Below are positions 8,943 to 18,587 of a DNA stretch of 64,000 bases, in pieces. The notes beneath the pieces are model-generated. The model worked only from the letters and a program-made list of their open reading frames with translations, searched no databases and was not told the DNA's origin. This stretch comes from Bacillus weihaiensis (lineage in GTDB: Bacteria; Bacillota; Bacilli; Bacillales; Bacillaceae): positions 2,454,501 to 2,518,500 of the forward strand of contig NZ_CP016020.1 in the NCBI RefSeq assembly GCF_001889165.1, read 5' to 3'. How positions within the stretch are numbered: position 1 is the first letter of the stretch; each line of letters begins with the position of its first letter. Both the position numbers and the translations under genes were made by a program.

Positions 8943-11141
8943 TCATTCACCATTTTCTTCTTTGTTTTCTTGCTCTTCATTTTTTTTCGGGGGTTCTACT
9001 TCTTTAAGTGTAACTGTTAATGCATCTCCTTCTTTAACAGGAGTCCCCTTTTTAATACTTTGCTTTGCCACATACCCATTACCATCTATTGTAATCGATA
9101 AAGACATAAGGTTCCCTAGCTTCATCACATCTCTACGAGACCAATTACTTATGTCTGGCATTTTAATAGTATTCGATGTTTGAAGCAAGATCTTTTCTCC
9201 ACTTAAAACATACGTTTCAACACTTGGGTATTGATTAATAATTTGTTTCCCGTCTCCCAAGACAATGAGATCAACTCCAAGCTCTTTTAGTTGATTTTGC
9301 ACATCTGAAACCGTTAAATCCGTAAGGTTCGGTAAATTCACATCATTTTCACCATCTGTTTTTGTTTCAGATGTCTCTTCTTCGGTCGGATCAATTTGCA
9401 GGTATTGAAGACTATTTTTCATTACGGTATTAAAAATCATTGAGACCGGCATTGCCCCTGGGTCACCATTAAGGTTCGGCTTTTTAACAGCAACATAGAC
9501 TACTAGCTCAGGATTTTCCTTTGGAGCCATCCCTAAAAAGGAAAAGATATAATCATTCACACCTCTAATAATTTTACCATCTTCATAAATTTGGGCAGTC
9601 CCTGTTTTTCCAGTGACATCATACCCTGGAATATCGAAGATTTTACCAGTACCATGCTCACCAATAACTACCTGCTCTAAAATATCACGCGTTTCTTTTG
9701 CTGCTTCTTTGGAAATCGGCTGACCAGCTATTGTCGGCTTCGTTTGTTTCACCAGCTCACCGTCATCTGTGTCGACAATTTTCTCAATAACATATGGTTT
9801 CATCATTTTCCCATCATTTGCAATAGCTGTTGCAGCTTGAACAAGCTGAATCGGAGTCACAGCAGAAGCTTGCCCAAATGATGTGGAAACTTTGTCACGA
9901 TGATAAGTAAAGTTAAAGAAACTATTCTCCTCATTAGGAAGATCAATACCTGTCTTTTTCAACAATCCAAAGGAATTGTAATATTGATATAATCGATCTG
10001 TCCCTAAGAGCTTATCAGCAATAATGGAGAACCCAACATTTGAAGAACGTTGCACACCCTCATTAAATGTAATTGGACCCCACCCTACCTTATTATGATC
10101 ATAAATGTCAGAAGCTCCTTTTATTGGATAAGAACCTGATTGAAAAGTCGCATTCCCGTTATATACTCCCTCATCAATTGCTGAAGCAAGGGTGAAAATT
10201 TTCATTGTAGAACCGGGTTCATACCTCGTCGAAACAATATCATTATAATAGGTAGTAATATCTCGAATATTAGGATCAAAACTAGGACGCTGTCCCATTG
10301 CTAAAATTTTCCCTGTTTTCGGGTCTGCTACAACTCCGATAATTTGTTCAGGTTCATATTTTTCAACTACTTGATTCATTGCGTCTTCTAGGAAAGTTTG
10401 AATTTTTTGATCAATTGTTAAATAAACATTTTGTCCATTTTCAGGAGCCGTAATTTCATCCTTACTAGTTGGAAGTTTCCAACTATAACCATCTTTTTGA
10501 TATTTCACATACCCATCTTCTTCATGCAAGTATTTCTCAAGTGTTTTCTCTAATCCCATCATTCCAACTGTTTCCCCAGATTCTTCATCTTTTTGAGCAT
10601 AACCGATTAAATGAGAGGCGAAGACACCATTTGGATAAAAGCGTTGAGTATCTCGGCTAAATGAAATACCTGGTAATTCTAATTTTGTAATTTCTTCTTT
10701 TAACGTATGACTTATATCTCTCCCTGCAGATCCAAATTCTACTTGATCTTTGTCTTTGGAAAGTATGCTTTCCACTTCACTTACTTCCATTCCTATTAAT
10801 GGCGCCAACTTCTGTGCCGTATCCTTTATATCCACTACATGCTGAGGTTTATCTGGATCAGTTGACAGTGCATCGTCAAGAATTGCCACTAATTTATAAG
10901 AGGATTTGTCCTCTGCGATTACTCTTCCTTTTCTGTCTAAGATAGACCCTCTTTCTGCTTCTATTGTTCGTTGACTTTCATACAATTCCTCTGCTTTAGC
11001 AGCTAATGCTTGTCCATGTACAGTACCTGTCGCTTGGATGTAAAAAAACCTACCAAAAATTATAATAAATAAGAGGGCAAAACATGCTGCCAAAAGCGCT
11101 GCACCTCTATTCATATTTACACTTTTCTGAGTCAATTTCAT
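8943..11141 (-). CDS. pbpB: PBP2B, essential septal class B penicillin-binding protein
   Basis: Division transpeptidase that works with FtsW, FtsL and DivIB at the septum. One N-terminal anchor (about 15-35), a dimerisation domain, a transpeptidase domain with Ser311 in STMK, an SSN motif and KTGTAQ, then two C-terminal PASTA repeats (about 600-715). The start at 11141 is six bases behind GAGGAGG, giving 732 residues starting MKLTQKSVNMNRG. A frame opening at 11156 begins inside the ribosome site. Follows ftsL across a 118-base gap holding a perfect hairpin. Confidence 0.96.
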   Translation of the reverse strand: MKLTQKSVNMNRGAALLAACFALLFIIIFGRFFYIQATGTVHGQALAAKAEELYESQRTIEAERGSILDRKGRVIAEDKSSYKLVAILDDALSTDPDKPQHVVDIKDTAQKLAPLIGMEVSEVESILSKDKDQVEFGSAGRDISHTLKEEITKLELPGISFSRDTQRFYPNGVFASHLIGYAQKDEESGETVGMMGLEKTLEKYLHEEDGYVKYQKDGYSWKLPTSKDEITAPENGQNVYLTIDQKIQTFLEDAMNQVVEKYEPEQIIGVVADPKTGKILAMGQRPSFDPNIRDITTYYNDIVSTRYEPGSTMKIFTLASAIDEGVYNGNATFQSGSYPIKGASDIYDHNKVGWGPITFNEGVQRSSNVGFSIIADKLLGTDRLYQYYNSFGLLKKTGIDLPNEENSFFNFTYHRDKVSTSFGQASAVTPIQLVQAATAIANDGKMMKPYVIEKIVDTDDGELVKQTKPTIAGQPISKEAAKETRDILEQVVIGEHGTGKIFDIPGYDVTGKTGTAQIYEDGKIIRGVNDYIFSFLGMAPKENPELVVYVAVKKPNLNGDPGAMPVSMIFNTVMKNSLQYLQIDPTEEETSETKTDGENDVNLPNLTDLTVSDVQNQLKELGVDLIVLGDGKQIINQYPSVETYVLSGEKILLQTSNTIKMPDISNWSRRDVMKLGNLMSLSITIDGNGYVAKQSIKKGTPVKEGDALTVTLKEVEPPKKNEEQENKEENGE

Positions 11142-11202
11142 ACAAAACCTCCTCAATTACTATACCATCAACACTAGAATAATAGAATAGTTTATAGTTT
11201 TA

Positions 11203-11240
11203 AGGGACTAGATTACATACACACATGTAATCTAGTCCCT
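11203..11240 (-). other. Perfect 16-bp hairpin between ftsL and pbpB
   Basis: AGGGACTAGATTACAT (11203-11218) is perfectly complementary to ATGTAATCTAGTCCCT (11225-11240) with a six-base loop. On the minus strand it is followed by TTAAAAC rather than a clean T run. It lies 20 bases after the ftsL stop and 62 before pbpB. It could be a leaky terminator that lowers pbpB expression, an RNA-processing or stability element, or a DNA-binding site. Confidence 0.7.
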
Positions 11241-11259
11241 ATCAGTCATCAATCACCTA

Positions 11260-11628
11260 TTAATCTTGTACGCTTTTCACACTATTTTGATCAAGTGTTA
11301 AACCCAAGTCCTTTGCCTTTTCCCAAATTCGCTCATATGTACTTAACTCTTCTACTTGAACATGGAGGTCACTATTAAGCTTTACTTGTTCTTCAATTTT
11401 AGCTTGTGTTTTTTGAATTTCAATGTTTGCATGGTACATTGTATAACTACTTGCAACAATCTTAATAGCTCCCAATAAAACAAGCCCAACGAATAATAAG
11501 ACTAAGAACTTTTCACCTGGTGTAATTGATGCTCTTCTCTTAATAATAATTGGTTCATGTTTAGGATTATGTTGGTGTTGGTGTTGTTCATGTCTTTCCT
11601 GTTCTAACTTTCTCGCTAAATTACTCAT
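11260..11628 (-). CDS. ftsL: FtsL, bitopic cell-division protein
   Basis: Small single-pass divisome protein that, with DivIC, regulates the FtsW/PBP2B pair. 122 residues: a cytosolic tail of about 40 residues rich in His/Gln (HEQHQHQHNPKHE), a membrane span at about 41-61, and an extracytoplasmic coiled coil (about 68-110). The ATG six bases behind AGGAGG is chosen; a TTG two codons earlier touches the ribosome site. The sequence RRASITPGEK before the span matches the B. subtilis protein. The histidine-rich tail is unusual and its role is unknown. Confidence 0.93.
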   Translation of the reverse strand: MSNLARKLEQERHEQHQHQHNPKHEPIIIKRRASITPGEKFLVLLFVGLVLLGAIKIVASSYTMYHANIEIQKTQAKIEEQVKLNSDLHVQVEELSTYERIWEKAKDLGLTLDQNSVKSVQD

Positions 11629-11679
11629 AAGCAACCTCCTTTGACTATACTCTTTTTTTAGACCATCTGTAATTGTTAA

Positions 11680-12612
11680 TCAAAGCTTTTCAGCAATTCT
11701 TAACTTAGCTGATCTTGCTCGATTATTTTCTTCTAGCTCTTCTTCAGATGGTAATAAGGGCTTTCTAGTGATGATGTTAACTTTCGGCTCATATCCTTTT
11801 GGAATATATGGCATATTTCTAGGTAGCTCAGGAGTAGATGCTGCCTCCTTAAATGCTGATTTACAAATTCGATCTTCAAGAGAGTGGAAAGTAATAACAC
11901 TTACTCTCCCTTCAGGCTTTAACAACTCAATTGCTTGCTCAATCGCCTCTTCAAACACTTTAAGCTCATCATTTACAGCAATACGTATAGCTTGGAATAT
12001 TCTTTTCGCAGGGTGCCCACCCTTTCTTCTAGCCGGAGCCGGTATGGCATCTTTAATTATTTCAACTAATTCTCCTGTTGTTTTAATCGGCTCTTTTTCT
12101 CGTTGGGCTTCAATTTTCCTAGCAATTTGTTTGGAAAATTTCTCTTCCCCATACTTAAAGAAAATCCTTACTAACTGCTCATAAGACCAATTGTTCACAA
12201 CTTCATATGCACTAATATCGGATTCTTGATCCATTCTCATGTCAAGTGGTGCATCGTGATGATAGCTAAATCCACGTTCTGGTGTATCTAACTGAGGAGA
12301 AGAAACCCCTAAGTCAAATATTATGCCATCTACTTTATCCACACCATGCTCCGCTAATTTCTCCGTTAAGTAACGAAAATTACTCTTAATGAAAGTAACT
12401 TGTCCTTCGTAAGCTGCTAATTTGTCTTTAGCATTAGCTAGAGCTACATCATCCTGATCAAAGGCATATAAATGTCCTGTTTTTGAAAGCTTCGACAAAA
12501 GGTAGCTACTATGTCCTGCTCCACCTAGCGTGCAATCGACATATACCCCATCTTCTCTAACTTGTAAACCATCTACCGTTTCTTTTAATAGAACGGTTGT
12601 ATGCTTAAACAT
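11680..12612 (-). CDS. rsmH: RsmH, 16S rRNA C1402 N4-methyltransferase
   Basis: SAM-dependent methyltransferase modifying N4 of C1402 in the ribosomal P site (formerly MraW). The SAM-binding motif [10 protein letters not shown] is near residues 25-34, and [11 protein letters not shown] and HSLEDR are family signatures. The ATG at 12612 lies eight bases after AAGGTGG and gives 310 residues ([16 protein letters not shown]); an upstream in-frame GTG overlaps the ribosome site. Second gene of the mraZ operon. Confidence 0.96.
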   Translation of the reverse strand: MFKHTTVLLKETVDGLQVREDGVYVDCTLGGAGHSSYLLSKLSKTGHLYAFDQDDVALANAKDKLAAYEGQVTFIKSNFRYLTEKLAEHGVDKVDGIIFDLGVSSPQLDTPERGFSYHHDAPLDMRMDQESDISAYEVVNNWSYEQLVRIFFKYGEEKFSKQIARKIEAQREKEPIKTTGELVEIIKDAIPAPARRKGGHPAKRIFQAIRIAVNDELKVFEEAIEQAIELLKPEGRVSVITFHSLEDRICKSAFKEAASTPELPRNMPYIPKGYEPKVNIITRKPLLPSEEELEENNRARSAKLRIAEKL

Positions 12613-12684
12613 ATGTTGTACCACCTTTTCAAATCAATTTCTATTAGCTTGTCCATCTTGTTAAATTTTTTGCTTAAGTGAAGA

Positions 12685-13116
12685 TTATATATCAAAATCA
12701 ATCATATTTTCAGCAATTTCATCAAAAGAATCTTCTTGTTCAGCAACATAATTTTCCCAAATAGACTTACTCCATAGTTCTATTCGATTTGAAACGCCGA
12801 TAACAACACATTCTTTCTCTAGTTTTGCATATTGCAGAAGTGGTGTAGCGATATTTATTCGACCTTGTTTATCCAGTTCACACTCGGTCGCTCCTGAAAA
12901 GAAGAAACGAGTAAAAGCACGAGCATCTTTTTTCGTTAATGGGAGTGTCTTTAGTTTTTCTTCAATTAATTTCCATTCACTCATCGGATAGCCAAACAAG
13001 CACTGGTCAAGACCTCTGGTTAACACGAACATTTCCCCTAGTCCTTCTCTGAACTTAGATGGGACAATCATTCTGCCTTTAATATCGATGGTGTGATGGT
13101 ATTCTCCCATAAACAT
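12685..13116 (-). CDS. mraZ: MraZ, transcriptional regulator of the division cluster
   Basis: Two AbrB-like (SpoVT/MraZ) beta-barrel domains that form a ring and bind direct repeats before its own operon. With the ATG at 13116 it is 143 residues, the B. subtilis length, beginning [16 protein letters not shown], and carries the two diagnostic DxKGR / DKQGR loops near residues 12-16 and 82-86. An in-frame GTG at 13131 with AAGGAG upstream is an alternative start and itself sits in an operator box. First gene of mraZ-rsmH-ftsL-pbpB. Confidence 0.95.
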   Translation of the reverse strand: MFMGEYHHTIDIKGRMIVPSKFREGLGEMFVLTRGLDQCLFGYPMSEWKLIEEKLKTLPLTKKDARAFTRFFFSGATECELDKQGRINIATPLLQYAKLEKECVVIGVSNRIELWSKSIWENYVAEQEDSFDEIAENMIDFDI

Positions 13117-13127
13117 GCTCGTTGTCC

Positions 13128-13174
13128 CCACTTTCTCTCCTTAACTCACCACTTCCCCCCACTTATCTCCACTT
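13128..13174 (-). promoter_or_regulatory. Probable MraZ operator: four AAGTGG boxes with ten-base phasing
   Basis: On the minus strand AAGTGG occurs at 13169-13174, 13159-13164 and 13149-13154, exactly ten bases apart, and again at 13128-13133, 21 bases further on. MraZ is known from other bacteria to bind short GTG/TGGG-containing direct repeats spaced about ten bases apart upstream of mraZ; spacing and sequence fit. The last box overlaps the alternative GTG start of mraZ. Confidence 0.75.
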
Positions 13175-13196
13175 CCTATTTTACATTTGTTTGCAT

Positions 13197-13228
13197 AAAA
13201 AAAAAACCCTGTAATAACAGGATTTTGA
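13197..13228 (-). terminator. Terminator of bshC
   Basis: AATCCTGT-TATT-ACAGGGTT followed by a run of ten T on the minus strand, directly behind the bshC stop. It insulates the mraZ operator from bshC transcription. Confidence 0.8.
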
Positions 13229-13240
13229 AAATATTTTCAC

Positions 13241-14869
13241 TTATAATTTGACAATTTTATGTTTTTCATTAAAAGAATATGACAAGTTTAGCAAATCATT
13301 AACAAAATTCGGACCATATTTGTTTAAATAGTAGAAAACATTCCATATTCTCTCTTGTGGTTGAAGACTTGGCAAGAGTGATAATTCTATTTTTCTAAAT
13401 TTCGATAATTGAACTTCATGTTGGTCCTTTTGCCTCTTCTCAACAGCTTTTAAGAGAAAATCTAAGTTTTCTTGAATAAACACACCATTTTTTCTTAACA
13501 TAGGTTCAAGACTTTTATCAATTTGAAGCGCAGAAGCTATAAGGGCTTGATGGATACGATCAATCTCTTTTTTGGCATCATTCACAAGTGGATTCATGTC
13601 AACAGGAGTAACAGATTGCATGAAGGAATCCATCGCATTGGCCACTCCGTGTTCAAGAACCTCTTCAATCGTAACTCTAGTCTCTTGAATATTTCGATCA
13701 ACCGATCGTTCCAACATTGTCATCATTAATCTAGGAACAACAGGAGGCATCTTTAACCCCACCACAGAAAACGCTTGTTTTAATTCAGCCCAATATGTGA
13801 CCTCACCTGGACCAGCTACGAAAGCCAAAGTTGGAAATAACCACTCTTGCATAATGGGTCTTGTTATGACATTGTTACTAAATCTTTCAGGATGAACATT
13901 AAGCACATCGATTAGTTCTGCCTTTGAAAGATTTACACCTAGATCTGTAACACCGTAATTTCCGTTATCTAATCTTTCTAATAGAAATCTTTCTTCATTG
14001 ATCTGATAAAAGATATTAGTACTATTAATCCCCATCTCAATTATTGGTGTATACGCTTTATCCTTCATTCGCTGCTGTTGAGCTCTTACAGCATCATGTA
14101 TGGCTTCATTATTATCAATCAATTGTAGGAAATATTCTTTTTCCAAGTCCCTTAAAGTCGGATCACCCGAATTAATAAGAACGAGTCCTTCTTTTTGAAA
14201 CATTTCCATAATAATATTCTCAAAAAATTCTACATACGTTTTTGACTTCTTTAGGGATTTTTTTAAATTTACAAGAAGGGAGTTTGTAAATTGTGTTTCA
14301 CCGTATGATTCAAAAACCTTTTCCATCCATTCGACGGTTTTATGTTCATCTATCTCCAACTGTGCAACTGATTTTTTTTTGAGTTGTGTGTCTTTTATTG
14401 CATGTTTTTTTGGAATAGTATGTTTATTTATGTAGACGTGATTTATCTCAGCAAAGTCATGATCTTCTCCCGCTATCCAAAAAATAGGTATGACAGGAAT
14501 ACCTAGCTTTTCTTCCTGCTCCTTAGCTAAAACCAATACAGAAATAATCTTATGTATTGTATATAAAGGACCTGTTAACAAACCAGCTTGTTGACCACTT
14601 ATCACAACTACACTATCTTGTCTTCTCAAGCTGTCAATATTTTTGAGTACACGTTGATTATTTGGTGAAAATTTCTCATTATACGATTCTAAATATGATG
14701 CTAACTTTTCGCGCTGAAAGGTCCGCTTATTAATATCCGCTACTCTACTTTTATATACTCCTGAGGATTGAACATCGTAATCAAAAAACAAATCACTCTC
14801 TAGTGTTTTTTGATTGAAGTCGTTCATAAATTGATTTGAAGAGCGCAGGGAGAGTTCAACTATCTCCAT
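13241..14869 (-). CDS. bshC: BshC, putative cysteine ligase of bacillithiol synthesis
   Basis: BshC adds cysteine to glucosaminyl-malate, the last step of bacillithiol synthesis. The 542-residue length matches B. subtilis YllA/BshC (about 539). Family segments are GQQAGLLTGPLYTIHKIIS (about 93-111), IFWIAGEDHDFAEI (about 149-162), which resembles a nucleotidyltransferase-type HD site, and a C-terminal coiled coil (about 440-500). ATG behind AAAGGAAG. It sits just upstream of mraZ as in B. subtilis, with its own terminator. Confidence 0.95.
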   Translation of the reverse strand: MEIVELSLRSSNQFMNDFNQKTLESDLFFDYDVQSSGVYKSRVADINKRTFQREKLASYLESYNEKFSPNNQRVLKNIDSLRRQDSVVVISGQQAGLLTGPLYTIHKIISVLVLAKEQEEKLGIPVIPIFWIAGEDHDFAEINHVYINKHTIPKKHAIKDTQLKKKSVAQLEIDEHKTVEWMEKVFESYGETQFTNSLLVNLKKSLKKSKTYVEFFENIIMEMFQKEGLVLINSGDPTLRDLEKEYFLQLIDNNEAIHDAVRAQQQRMKDKAYTPIIEMGINSTNIFYQINEERFLLERLDNGNYGVTDLGVNLSKAELIDVLNVHPERFSNNVITRPIMQEWLFPTLAFVAGPGEVTYWAELKQAFSVVGLKMPPVVPRLMMTMLERSVDRNIQETRVTIEEVLEHGVANAMDSFMQSVTPVDMNPLVNDAKKEIDRIHQALIASALQIDKSLEPMLRKNGVFIQENLDFLLKAVEKRQKDQHEVQLSKFRKIELSLLPSLQPQERIWNVFYYLNKYGPNFVNDLLNLSYSFNEKHKIVKL

Positions 14870-15064
14870 ATACTAACTTCCTTTCTACTTTTGAATCTAC
14901 TTTTCATTCTTTTCATTCTATGTTTCGATTGGTTTTTATGTAAATCACAATGACTATTATTCATACTTTAAAGGAAATAAGAGTATTTTTATCATGACCA
15001 AACTAGAGTATAGCATTAATAAAGATGAAACAAAAAAACTTTGCTTATCATTTGCTAAAAACAT

Positions 15065-15448
15065 TTATGTACTTTCCATTATTCCATTCGCAACACCAAA
15101 AATCGTTAATAAAAGGTACCCTACAAAGAAAACTAGGAAAGACAGTCTCCATACTTTTCTTGAAGCTTTATAAATAGATGGTATTTTAGACTTTTTATAA
15201 TCAAGGTAATAAAAAAGAATAAGTACGATTAGAATTCCCAATATAATATGGAATAAATATGATTTCTCAAAAATAGTTCTTAAATGAAAGTGTACAGATA
15301 ATATCAACATAATTGTAGAGATATCAGCAGTCCATAATATTCTCTTTTTCCTATTATCGACTACTAAGCGAACGACTGCATAAACAAATACCATACTAAA
15401 AAGCGGAATGGTAAGTGCCATTGAAATAAACCAACTAAAAAAATCCAT
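15065..15448 (-). CDS. DUF3397-like four-span membrane protein
   Basis: 127 residues with four predicted membrane spans (about 8-26, 40-55, 65-82 and 103-121) separated by short basic loops such as DNRKKR and DYKKSK. Length, topology and position between the ketopantoate-reductase-like gene and bshC fit the DUF3397 family found at this spot in many Bacillus. No catalytic motif is visible; the function is unknown. ATG behind GGAGAG; it follows the upstream gene with a one-base gap, so the two are cotranscribed. Confidence 0.75.
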   Translation of the reverse strand: MDFFSWFISMALTIPLFSMVFVYAVVRLVVDNRKKRILWTADISTIMLILSVHFHLRTIFEKSYLFHIILGILIVLILFYYLDYKKSKIPSIYKASRKVWRLSFLVFFVGYLLLTIFGVANGIMEST

Positions 15449-15449
15449 A

Positions 15450-16352
15450 TCAACTCTCCTCTCTTCGATATTGACTTTCCTTCCCTTTTATTGCCTTAAA
15501 TAAAAACTCAATAATAGGTACAGATCTATCTCCTGCATTCTTTAAAAGATAACCTACTATTGCATCAATTTCTGTCGGCCGCTCTTGCTGTATATCCTTA
15601 TACATTGATGATTCATTTTCGGCAGTGCTTGCACATATCTCTTGGATATGTAACCATAAAGTCTCTTTTTTATATTCGTACTCTAGAATTGAAATAACTT
15701 CTAGGTACAGGTCGTACCCTATTTGGTTAAAAAGGGGGTTCTTTATTAACTCACCATTCTTCACTTGTAATATTGAGGTAAGGGGATTGACGATTGCATT
15801 GACAATTAGCTTCTCCTTCAACATTTCTTCCCAATTTTCTAAATATACATATGGAAAATGAAGATCTTCACGGAGAAAAATATGCGATATATTCTTACTT
15901 TCTTCAGAGTGACTTGGATAACGCGCATACTTAGTCCTACCAATACCAGTATGGCGGACACTTGTATCACTAATTTTCAAAGATCCATGTTCAACTACTC
16001 CGAGGTAAACTTGATGTTGCTTTAACTGAGACATATATTCCAAGTGACCCATCCCATTTTGTAAAAATAAGATTGTTTTAGGTTCCATAGTGTTCAACTT
16101 CATTATAATTTCTTCTAATTGGTATTGCTTAACAGTAACGATGAGAAAGGATTCAGCATAATCACTAGTATCTGTGGCATTCAGATCTTGTGAGAATAAT
16201 GTATCTTCCCCTCTATGTAGACTTACACCATTTTTTTCAATTGCTATCGCTTGATCCTGTCTTTTTGTGTAAAGTGTTATGTGGTGAAATTTGGACAAAT
16301 AATAGCTATAAAGTAATCCAATTGATCCTGCTCCAATAATCCCGATATTCAT
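15450..16352 (-). CDS. 2-dehydropantoate 2-reductase family protein (YlbQ/PanE-like)
   Basis: Predicted NADPH-dependent reductase of ketopantoate to pantoate, a step to coenzyme A. The N-terminal Rossmann motif GIIGAGSIGLLYSYYLS is at residues 4-20 and the C-terminal ApbA/PanE helical domain carries KLIVNAIVNPLTSIL, including the catalytic Lys region and an Asn. I start at 16352 (300 residues, MNIGIIGAG); the frame is open 23 codons further but the Rossmann strand should begin the protein. The ribosome site is weak. B. subtilis has YlbQ here. Confidence 0.85.
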   Translation of the reverse strand: MNIGIIGAGSIGLLYSYYLSKFHHITLYTKRQDQAIAIEKNGVSLHRGEDTLFSQDLNATDTSDYAESFLIVTVKQYQLEEIIMKLNTMEPKTILFLQNGMGHLEYMSQLKQHQVYLGVVEHGSLKISDTSVRHTGIGRTKYARYPSHSEESKNISHIFLREDLHFPYVYLENWEEMLKEKLIVNAIVNPLTSILQVKNGELIKNPLFNQIGYDLYLEVISILEYEYKKETLWLHIQEICASTAENESSMYKDIQQERPTEIDAIVGYLLKNAGDRSVPIIEFLFKAIKGKESQYRREES

Positions 16353-17028
16353 ACATTCACTTACCACTCTTTCATATAGGCTCTTTTCTTGAACTCTGTT
16401 GTTATTTAATATGAATGTCAATCATATAGTTATTATTCACACAAAGTAACATGGTAAGCAAGGCAGAAAAGCGCCACTCTTCCTGTTTTTTTGAGAACTT
16501 CGACAAAGGGAGAGATTCAAGCGATGATATTTTTGCAAACTACACTTACTTGAAAATAGTCCTCTATAACAATCAAATTTATAAATCTAGTCCAATCATA
16601 ACAAATACAAGGGCTTTTTTACTAGGTGTTTACCAAGTTTACCTACTAAAAAATTGAGTCATATTCCCTTTAAGTACGGACTAATATAGCTAACTTCCTT
16701 TCTTAAGTAAACTAAATAGGTGGTAGGATTGGTCATCATTATATAAGGCGCAAACGTCCGGATAGTAATGGATCTAAGCACAAAACCTCGGACAGCGTTT
16801 CATAGATACTTACCTTTTAAACCAGTACTTCTATCGGAAGAGTAGAACTTATTAATAAGCAAAAAAACATAAAAGATCTGATTAGTTAAAAACTTGCAAA
16901 CGGTTAACTTTTTCACCTTCTATAACCTGTTCATGCTATAATGTTGATAGCGTGCTAATATTAAGAATTTAAAAACATTTACGATGTAAACAAAACATTT
17001 CACTAAATGCACCAAGGGGGAATCGATT
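16353..17028. other. Intergenic region between panE-like gene and ylbP
   Basis: No convincing gene. A 68-codon frame at 16451-16657 has no ribosome site and overlaps a short repeat: the stretch 16435-16485 (ATGGTAAGCA and GCCACTCTTC) resembles 55257-55307. A TATAAT at 16937-16942 with no good -35 may be the ylbP -10. Confidence 0.5.
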
Positions 17029-17496
17029 TTGCTTAAAGTTGAAAAATTATTAGTAAATTACAAAACTCTTGAAGAGTTTAAGAAATTTAGAGAATATGGT
17101 ATCCAGGAACTATCGATGCTAGAAGATCTTCAATCAAACATAATCGAAAACGATAGTGATTCACCATTTTATGGAATTCACTATGGTGACAAATTAGTGG
17201 CAAGGATGAGTCTTTACAAAGTTGATAGTAAGTTTGATCAATATTTTAGTCCTCAACAAGACTATTTAGAGTTATGGAAATTAGAGGTACTTCCTACTTA
17301 TCAAGGTAAGGGTTATGGAAAAGCTCTCGTTGAATTTGCAAAAGCCTTGAACTTGCCGATTAAGACGAATCCACGCGTTAAATCAGGGGATTTTTGGTCC
17401 AAAATGGGGTTCGAAGCTGTAAAATATGATATGGATAGAGACAAAGGGGAGAATCCATTAGTTTGGTATCCCGCAGGTGTAACTGAACAAAATTAA
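17029..17496 (+). CDS. ylbP: YlbP, GNAT-family N-acetyltransferase
   Basis: 155 residues with a GNAT core: LWKLEVLPTYQGKGYGKALV (about 84-103) contains the acetyl-CoA-binding Q/RxxGxG/A motif as QGKGYG. Starts at a TTG seven bases after AAGGGGGA. Its substrate is unknown; the SubtiList name follows from the rsfA-ylbP-ylbQ order and the protein length. It shares a bidirectional terminator with rsfA. Confidence 0.88.
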   Translation: MLKVEKLLVNYKTLEEFKKFREYGIQELSMLEDLQSNIIENDSDSPFYGIHYGDKLVARMSLYKVDSKFDQYFSPQQDYLELWKLEVLPTYQGKGYGKALVEFAKALNLPIKTNPRVKSGDFWSKMGFEAVKYDMDRDKGENPLVWYPAGVTEQN

Positions 17497-17728
17497 GTAA
17501 GCATCTACCTAAAAATATACTTTTATAATGCTCTTATCTTAAACCTATGCAATTTACCTTATAAATACCGTAAAACCACCCAACCATTACACGAAAGATC
17601 CTGGTAAGAGACAGATAAGAGCTCCTTCTTCCTCCTATTTAAAGAGGAACAATCTTGAACCATCGGGAAATCCCTGCACTTTAGTTTTTAAAATAAACAA
17701 AATTTATATGAAATCCACTATAAATAGC

Positions 17729-17763
17729 AAAAGAAAGCAGCTCATTATTTGCTGCTTTCTTTT
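17729..17763. terminator. Bidirectional terminator between ylbP and rsfA
   Basis: AAAAGAAAGCAGC (17729-17741) pairs perfectly with GCTGCTTTCTTTT (17751-17763), loop nine bases, with A and T tracts on both sides. It serves the convergent ylbP (+) and rsfA (-). Confidence 0.88.
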
Positions 17764-17782
17764 ACTATCTATTTCTATGCAA

Positions 17783-18400
17783 TCATTTTACTTTCCTACC
17801 GACATCATCCCCCTGAAGGATGACAATTTTACGAACATGCTCCATCATCTTTACTAATTCATGATATTCTGCTTCCATGGCATGTAATTTAGTACTAACA
17901 CTTTTTTTCTCTTCTTGAATCTTCACAATGTGATTCTCTAATTCATTTATTTTCTTCGTTAACTTCTCATTTTCAGCTTGTATTTCATGGATTGCTGGAG
18001 CTTCTTCATACTGCTTTAAGAAAGTGATTAAGTCTTTAATCGCATTTGTATTTTTGTTGTTTTTGGTGTTCTCTTGATTGATTGTCTGCTTTGTATTATC
18101 TACTACATCAGGCACTTCAATGACTTCTTCTTTCTTTTCTTCTTTCACGTCTAAACCAGTATTTATCACAGATCTAAGCTCTTTTCTTTGCTTTTTAGCT
18201 AATTCTATACCTGTCTTATATTGTTTTCGAACATAGGAATTCCATCTAAATCCACAGGCAGCAGCAGTTCTTGATAATTTTTTCCCTACTTCTTCAAATG
18301 CTGCAAGCTGTGTTTCACCTTCTCTTATATGCCTTAACACCACTTCAGCTAATAGCAAATCTTCATCTTGTGTCCATGCATCTTGACGTGTTGTAGTCAT
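17783..18400 (-). CDS. rsfA: RsfA, prespore-specific transcriptional regulator
   Basis: Sporulation transcription factor that tunes sigma-F-dependent genes in the forespore. A SANT/Myb-like domain (residues 1-60: [20 protein letters not shown] and [16 protein letters not shown]) is followed by a linker and a coiled coil (about 125-190). The ATG at 18400 lies seven bases after GGAGGG; a TTG five codons earlier begins at that same ribosome site. 205 residues. The N-terminal domain is almost identical to B. subtilis RsfA. Confidence 0.93.
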   Translation of the reverse strand: MTTTRQDAWTQDEDLLLAEVVLRHIREGETQLAAFEEVGKKLSRTAAACGFRWNSYVRKQYKTGIELAKKQRKELRSVINTGLDVKEEKKEEVIEVPDVVDNTKQTINQENTKNNKNTNAIKDLITFLKQYEEAPAIHEIQAENEKLTKKINELENHIVKIQEEKKSVSTKLHAMEAEYHELVKMMEHVRKIVILQGDDVGRKVK

Positions 18401-18587
18401 GTTCAATCCCTCCAATAGTCACTTTTTTTCTATACATATGCAACTACTAGAATAGATAGACTAATACAATCTATTAATCAGATAAAATAATGGTTATAAA
18501 GATAAAAATTGTGTATCCTTCAGCTACGATAGTAACCTGATAATATATGTAACATTTTACCACATGTAGCTTCTCTACATTTACTAA

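Noticed and set aside
16451-16657. 68-codon open frame on the plus strand
   Set aside because: No ribosome site, low-complexity composition, and it overlaps a short repeated sequence.
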